Origin: Verrucomicrobiia bacterium DG1235 | GTDB lineage: Bacteria; Verrucomicrobiota; Verrucomicrobiia; Opitutales; Opitutaceae | DNA length: 64,000 nucleotides | Reading direction: 5' to 3' | Assembly (NCBI GenBank): GCA_000155695.1 | Contig: DS990592.1 | Coordinates: forward strand, 496,001 to 560,000 | Shown here: positions 60,333 to 64,000 of the stretch, one piece after another | Numbering within the stretch: the stretch's first letter is position 1 | Layout of the letters: each line of letters opens with the position of its first letter | Notes under the pieces: model-generated | Told to the model about the DNA's origin: nothing | Databases searched by the model: none | The model's input: the letters and a program-made list of their open reading frames with translations, nothing else | Program-made: the position numbers and the translations under genes

Positions 60333-61331
60333 ATGCATCGCTTCCAGTACAAGGCTTATCGGCGCTCTTTCGCCGGCACTTTCGCCAACGCTCGAGAGAG
60401 CTTCGCCAAGAGGGAGGGATTGATGATCCGGCTTGAGGACAGGGATGGGCGCGTGGGCTTTGGCGAGGTGGCTCCCATTGTGAGCTTTGGCTCGGAGAGT
60501 TTTGCGTCTGCGTTTTCGGTGGCGGAATCGCTTGGCGAGCAGGTCGCGTTTGAGCGGGTCTTGCCGGAATTGGCAGGGTACCCATGCCTTCGGTGGGCTT
60601 GTGAGTCGGCGCTCGATATGATCGCGAGGGAAGGGGTGTGGGAGGAGCTTGAGAAGCCGTGGCCGATTTGCGGCTTGGTGGCTGATCTGGGGGATTTGGC
60701 GTCGGTTGAGGAAAAGTTGGGCATGCACTATCAGTGCCTTAAGTTTAAGATCGGAAAGAAGAGCTTGATCGAAGAATTGAAGGCTCTCGATCGGGTGATC
60801 GAATTGAGCGAAGGAAAAGTCCAGATCCGTCTCGACGCGAACGGGACGCTCGACATGCGGACGGCGATCGGTTGGCTGGAGCGAGTTGCGGGGCTTCCGG
60901 TGGAGTTCATCGAGCAGCCTTTGCCCGTTGGGGCGGAGGTAGAGATGAGGCGGTTGAGCGCGGATTTTCCGACTCTTTTGGCTTTGGACGAGTCGGTGGA
61001 TTCCGTTGACGATCTCAAGCGCTGGCGCGATCAGCAGTGGCCAGGCTTGTACGTGATCAAGCCTTCGCTTTCTGGGAGTCTCTTGGCGCTTGGCGAGGAG
61101 TTGAGCGGCGGGGCGGGTGACTGTGTTTTTTCCTCGTCGCTCGAAACGAAGATCGGCGAGTCGAACGCAATTGGCTTCGCAATTCGACAGTCTGGACATG
61201 GGCGAGCGCTTGGTTTTGGCGTGGAGCGCCTTTTTGCCGACAGGAATGTAGGGCTGGAGCTAGGTCCTTTCTTGCAGAAGGGTGGCTTAGCGAGTAGCGA
61301 TGATCTCGAAAGCTTGTGGAACCTGACTTAG
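60333..61331 (+). CDS. menC: o-Succinylbenzoate synthase
   Basis: A 332-residue enolase-superfamily protein starting at the ATG at 60333 (MHRFQYKAYRRSFAGTFANA). The catalytic residues are in order: CLKFKIGKK (Lys base), IRLDANGTLD (metal Asp), VEFIEQPLP (metal Glu), LALDESVD (metal Asp) and VIKPSLSGS (second Lys). It dehydrates SHCHC to o-succinylbenzoate in menaquinone synthesis. The next gene, menE-like, begins inside its last 16 bp, so the pair is coupled. Confidence 0.88.
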   Translation: MHRFQYKAYRRSFAGTFANARESFAKREGLMIRLEDRDGRVGFGEVAPIVSFGSESFASAFSVAESLGEQVAFERVLPELAGYPCLRWACESALDMIAREGVWEELEKPWPICGLVADLGDLASVEEKLGMHYQCLKFKIGKKSLIEELKALDRVIELSEGKVQIRLDANGTLDMRTAIGWLERVAGLPVEFIEQPLPVGAEVEMRRLSADFPTLLALDESVDSVDDLKRWRDQQWPGLYVIKPSLSGSLLALGEELSGGAGDCVFSSSLETKIGESNAIGFAIRQSGHGRALGFGVERLFADRNVGLELGPFLQKGGLASSDDLESLWNLT

Positions 61332-62719
61332 ATAGACTTTTTGACTTTGAATCGCACGGCGGGCTGTTTCCCCAATTTGGGGGCGTCTGGGATTCGGTTT
61401 ATGACGCTGCTCATGAAATTGCCGACCTCGTAAGAGCAAGCGGCTCGGGCCGAAAGCGCGTGGCAATCGTAACGACGCATTCATTGAGTTTTGCGGCTTT
61501 GTTTCTGGCGTTCTCGCGAGAGGAGGTAGACCTCTTTCTTTTCAATCCGACATGGGGTAGGACGGAAATGGATACGGGACGACGTTTGGCGGACTGTCAT
61601 TTCGAGATTCAGGATAAGGGCCCGGGAGAGTTTTTCCATGTCCGAAATCCGTCCGCCCCTGCTGGGAAGAGTGTGGAGATGCGAGTGAACAAGCTGCGGG
61701 TGATGATCCCGACTGGAGGGAGCTCGGGACGTATCCGGTTTGCTATCCATGATTGGAGTACGCTTGCGGCGGCGACTTATGGATTTCAGCAACATTTGTC
61801 TTGCGAACGCATGGCAGGTCACTGCGTGCTGCCCTTGTATCATGTTAGTGGATTCATGCAGTTAGTGCGGGCTTTGTTGACAATGGGCAGCGTCGTTTTT
61901 GGGCGAATTGATACCTTTGCTCAAGGGCATGACCTGTTGGGGGCTGAGAAGAAGGAGGTTCGGTTTTTATCGCTTGTGGCCACGCAGTTGGAGCGCTTGC
62001 TTCAGGACGAAGCGAATGTCGAGCGCTTGCGGGAGTATCGGGCAGTGTTTATAGGTGGCGGTCCGGCATCGGTGGGATTGCTGGAGAAGGCTCGGATACT
62101 ACGGCTGCCGCTGGCGCCTACTTATGGAATGACGGAGACGGGGGCTCAGGTGGCGACGCTTTCTCCAGATCAATTTCTAGCGGGCGAAACTCATTTTGGC
62201 AGAGCCTTGCCTCACGTCCGGATAGATATTGTTGATGAAGAGGCGAGCAGTGAGTTGTTGCCTACGGGACAGGTGGGCCTGATAAGGATTTTAGGAACGT
62301 CCTTGTTTCGCGGATACTATGATGACGGAGATTCGAAGCCAAGCCAATCTATCTTGACCTCGGATCTGGGGCATCTCGACGATGCAGGGCATCTCTCGGT
62401 TTTAGGGAGAGCGGATCGCGTGGTTATCACCGGCGGCGAGAAGGTGAATCTTCGCGAAATCGAGTTCGTTTTCGAGGGAAGCGGCATGGTGCGAGATGTA
62501 TTCGCCTTTGGCGTTGCGGATCGCGAGTGGGGAGAGCTGCTGTCGATCGCCTATGTTCCGCAAGACTCGGGAATCGGCGAGGGAGCTCTTAAGGAGTTGA
62601 TCGGAAAGGAACTATCCAACTATAAGATGCCCAAGAAATGGATACGATTAGATCGGATTCCTAGAAATGAGGCAGGCAAGCCATTGTTGCGGGAAATCGA
62701 GTCTAGCGTGAATGTGTAA
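61316..62719 (+). CDS. menE: o-Succinylbenzoate-CoA ligase-like AMP-binding enzyme
   Basis: A 467-residue adenylate-forming enzyme from a GTG at 61316 that overlaps menC. Visible motifs are the P-loop-like VMIPTGGSSGR, GGGPASVGLL, the A5-type segment APTYGMTETGAQVA, and the C-terminal LGRADRVVITGGEKVNLREIE hinge with the catalytic Lys at the end (NEAGKPLLRE). It activates o-succinylbenzoate with ATP and CoA. The assignment rests on family plus coupling to menC; the N-terminus is shorter than in well-known MenE proteins. Confidence 0.82.
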   Translation: MEPDLDRLFDFESHGGLFPQFGGVWDSVYDAAHEIADLVRASGSGRKRVAIVTTHSLSFAALFLAFSREEVDLFLFNPTWGRTEMDTGRRLADCHFEIQDKGPGEFFHVRNPSAPAGKSVEMRVNKLRVMIPTGGSSGRIRFAIHDWSTLAAATYGFQQHLSCERMAGHCVLPLYHVSGFMQLVRALLTMGSVVFGRIDTFAQGHDLLGAEKKEVRFLSLVATQLERLLQDEANVERLREYRAVFIGGGPASVGLLEKARILRLPLAPTYGMTETGAQVATLSPDQFLAGETHFGRALPHVRIDIVDEEASSELLPTGQVGLIRILGTSLFRGYYDDGDSKPSQSILTSDLGHLDDAGHLSVLGRADRVVITGGEKVNLREIEFVFEGSGMVRDVFAFGVADREWGELLSIAYVPQDSGIGEGALKELIGKELSNYKMPKKWIRLDRIPRNEAGKPLLREIESSVNV

Positions 62720-62728
62720 ATAATTTTG

Positions 62729-64000
62729 ATGAATAAGAGCGATATTGCGGATGTATTGAATGAGATAGCGACGCTTCTCGAAATCAAAGGTGAGAATCCT
62801 TTTAAAATTCGAGCCTATCAGAATGGCGCTCGCAAGCTGGAGACCTTGGAAGAGGATCTAGGTCAACTCGTTAGCGAGGGAAAGCTCAAGGAGGTCGCTG
62901 GGTTTGGGGATGCTTTGGTGCAGAAGATCACCGAGTTGCACGAAACGGGGAAGCTGGAGTTTTTCGAGAAACTGAAAGCTTCGGTTGAGCCTGGTCTTGT
63001 ATCCATGCTTGAGATACCGGGCCTCGGCGCGAAGAAGATCAAGGCGATGCATAAGGAGTTGGGAGTTGACTCGATCGATGCCCTCAAGGCGGCTTGCGAG
63101 CGTGGCGATGTGGCGGGTCTGAAAGGGTTTGGGAAAAAGACGGAGGAGAAGATCCTGCTTGGCATCGAAAATCGGGCTGCGTATGGAAAGCGTCACCTTT
63201 GGTGGGACGCGTACGAAGTGGCCAAGCCGATTTTAGCGGGTTTGCAGGCTTTGCCGCAGGTCGTTTCGGCGTCTCATGCTGGGAGCTTGCGGAGAAAGCG
63301 CGAGACGGTGGGGGATTTGGACTTTATCGTTGGTTCGGACGACCCGAAGCCGATTATGGATTGGTTCGTTGCTCAGGAGGGAGTGAAGGAGGTCACCGCT
63401 CAGGGAGAGACGAAGTCGAGCGTACGCTTTGAGAGTGGTCTGCAGGCTGATCTTCGTGTGGTGCCGCCGGGGCAGTTTACCTTTGCTCAGCATCATTTTA
63501 CGGGCTCGAAGGATCATAACGTTTCGATGCGGCAGAGGGCTTTGGCTCGCGGACTGAGCTTGAGCGAATGGGGTCTGAAGCCGGTGGACGACGAAGATTT
63601 TTCGAATAGCAAGGTCGCCTCTAACGAGGAGGAGTTGTTCGCGCTGTTAGATCTTGAATACATTCCCCCGGAACTGCGCGAGGGTGCGGGAGAGTTGGAG
63701 GCGGCGGAAAAGCGAAAAATGCCGAACTTGCTCGAGGAGTCGTCGATTCGCGGCGTATTTCATAATCATACGACAGCTTCGGACGGTCGTTGCTCACTTG
63801 AGGAGATGACAGAGGCTGCTCAGTCTAAAGGATGGGAATACTGGGGAACGGCTGACCACTCAAAAGCAAGTTTTCAGGCGAATGGCTTGGATGACGAACG
63901 GGTACTGCGACAAATCGAAGCGATAGAGGCTTTGAATGCCTCGAAGCAATTTTCCACTTATGTTTTCGCAGGTGTCGAATGCGATATTTTGGGAGATGGA
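62729..64000 (+). CDS. polX: DNA polymerase/3'-5' exonuclease PolX (5' part, runs off the window)
   Basis: The ATG at 62729 opens a frame that remains open to the window end (about 424 codons). Its order is typical of bacterial PolX: an N-terminal helical 8-kDa-like domain with HhH motifs ([19 protein letters not shown], then [16 protein letters not shown]), the nucleotidyltransferase core with [20 protein letters not shown] holding the GS and D-x-D residues, and the start of the PHP domain ([20 protein letters not shown], then [10 protein letters not shown]). It fills gaps in DNA repair. The stop lies past 64000. Confidence 0.93.
   Translation, partial: MNKSDIADVLNEIATLLEIKGENPFKIRAYQNGARKLETLEEDLGQLVSEGKLKEVAGFGDALVQKITELHETGKLEFFEKLKASVEPGLVSMLEIPGLGAKKIKAMHKELGVDSIDALKAACERGDVAGLKGFGKKTEEKILLGIENRAAYGKRHLWWDAYEVAKPILAGLQALPQVVSASHAGSLRRKRETVGDLDFIVGSDDPKPIMDWFVAQEGVKEVTAQGETKSSVRFESGLQADLRVVPPGQFTFAQHHFTGSKDHNVSMRQRALARGLSLSEWGLKPVDDEDFSNSKVASNEEELFALLDLEYIPPELREGAGELEAAEKRKMPNLLEESSIRGVFHNHTTASDGRCSLEEMTEAAQSKGWEYWGTADHSKASFQANGLDDERVLRQIEAIEALNASKQFSTYVFAGVECDILGDG

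Noticed and set aside
1-64000. CRISPR arrays and rRNA genes
   Set aside because: No regularly spaced direct repeats of suitable length and no rRNA-like sequence were seen on reading the window; I did not run a search.

Overview
The window looks like a chromosomal segment of a polysaccharide-degrading member of the Verrucomicrobiota, most consistent with the class Opitutae (Puniceicoccales-like). This is an inference from gene content and style: exported glycosidases and a sialate O-acetylesterase, a formylglycine-enzyme-like lectin protein, a large exported hydrolase ending in a DxDxDGxxNxxEF-type tail, GH31 next to sensor kinases, and a MotA/TolQ + Hsp70 + VWA operon. No rRNA and no CRISPR array is present. 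One tRNA, Ala(GGC), is present.

Layout. 1-16.3 kb is host chromosome: a VOC protein, a sialate O-acetylesterase plus GH27 alpha-galactosidase pair, an orphan LolD-type ABC ATPase, three copies (two intact, one shrunken) of a small hydrophobic-peptide module, a DUF302 protein, a 970-residue exported alpha/beta hydrolase whose nucleophile Ser is Asn, an FGE-sulfatase-like protein, a GNAT, a glutaredoxin and an HD-type protein. A complete IS3-family (IS407-like) element with terminal repeats, 4-bp target duplication and a frameshift signal lies at 16322-17595.

An AT-richer integrated island of about 20 kb occupies 18723-38883. It is inserted in the 3' end of tRNA-Ala: a 17-bp copy of the tRNA end marks the left junction, the intact tRNA the right one, and a tyrosine integrase with repeated arm-type sites lies next to the tRNA. 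From right to left it carries integrase, an unknown gene, an excisionase-like HTH gene, a prim-pol/RepA-like replication protein with a small partner, then a three-gene defence-like operon (PLD-SNF2 helicase, N6-adenine methyltransferase, SMC-like ATPase), then a second module (GNAT-PIN-GNAT'-PUA/ASCH fusion, ASCH protein, DCL-family protein), and finally a left-end tract of small, same-direction genes separated by spacers that resemble integron cassette junctions.

39-51.3 kb returns to host chromosome: a six-hairpin glycosidase, GH31 directly downstream of two sensor kinase genes, DinB and NRDE proteins, and a three-part hydrolase-like/DedA/ATP-grasp fusion. 51.2-57.4 kb holds two lipoproteins divergent from a four-gene operon that I consider the most novel host system here: a MotA/TolQ/ExbB channel, an Hsp70-like ATPase with an FHA-like tail, and two VWA proteins whose N-terminal membrane segment carries an ExbD/MotB-like Asp. 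The window ends with housekeeping genes: pyrE, guaB, menC, menE and the start of polX.

An 18-bp palindrome of fixed architecture (7-4-7, core GAGTA-N4-TACTC) occurs in all three small-peptide modules and again upstream of the channel operon, which suggests a shared regulator.
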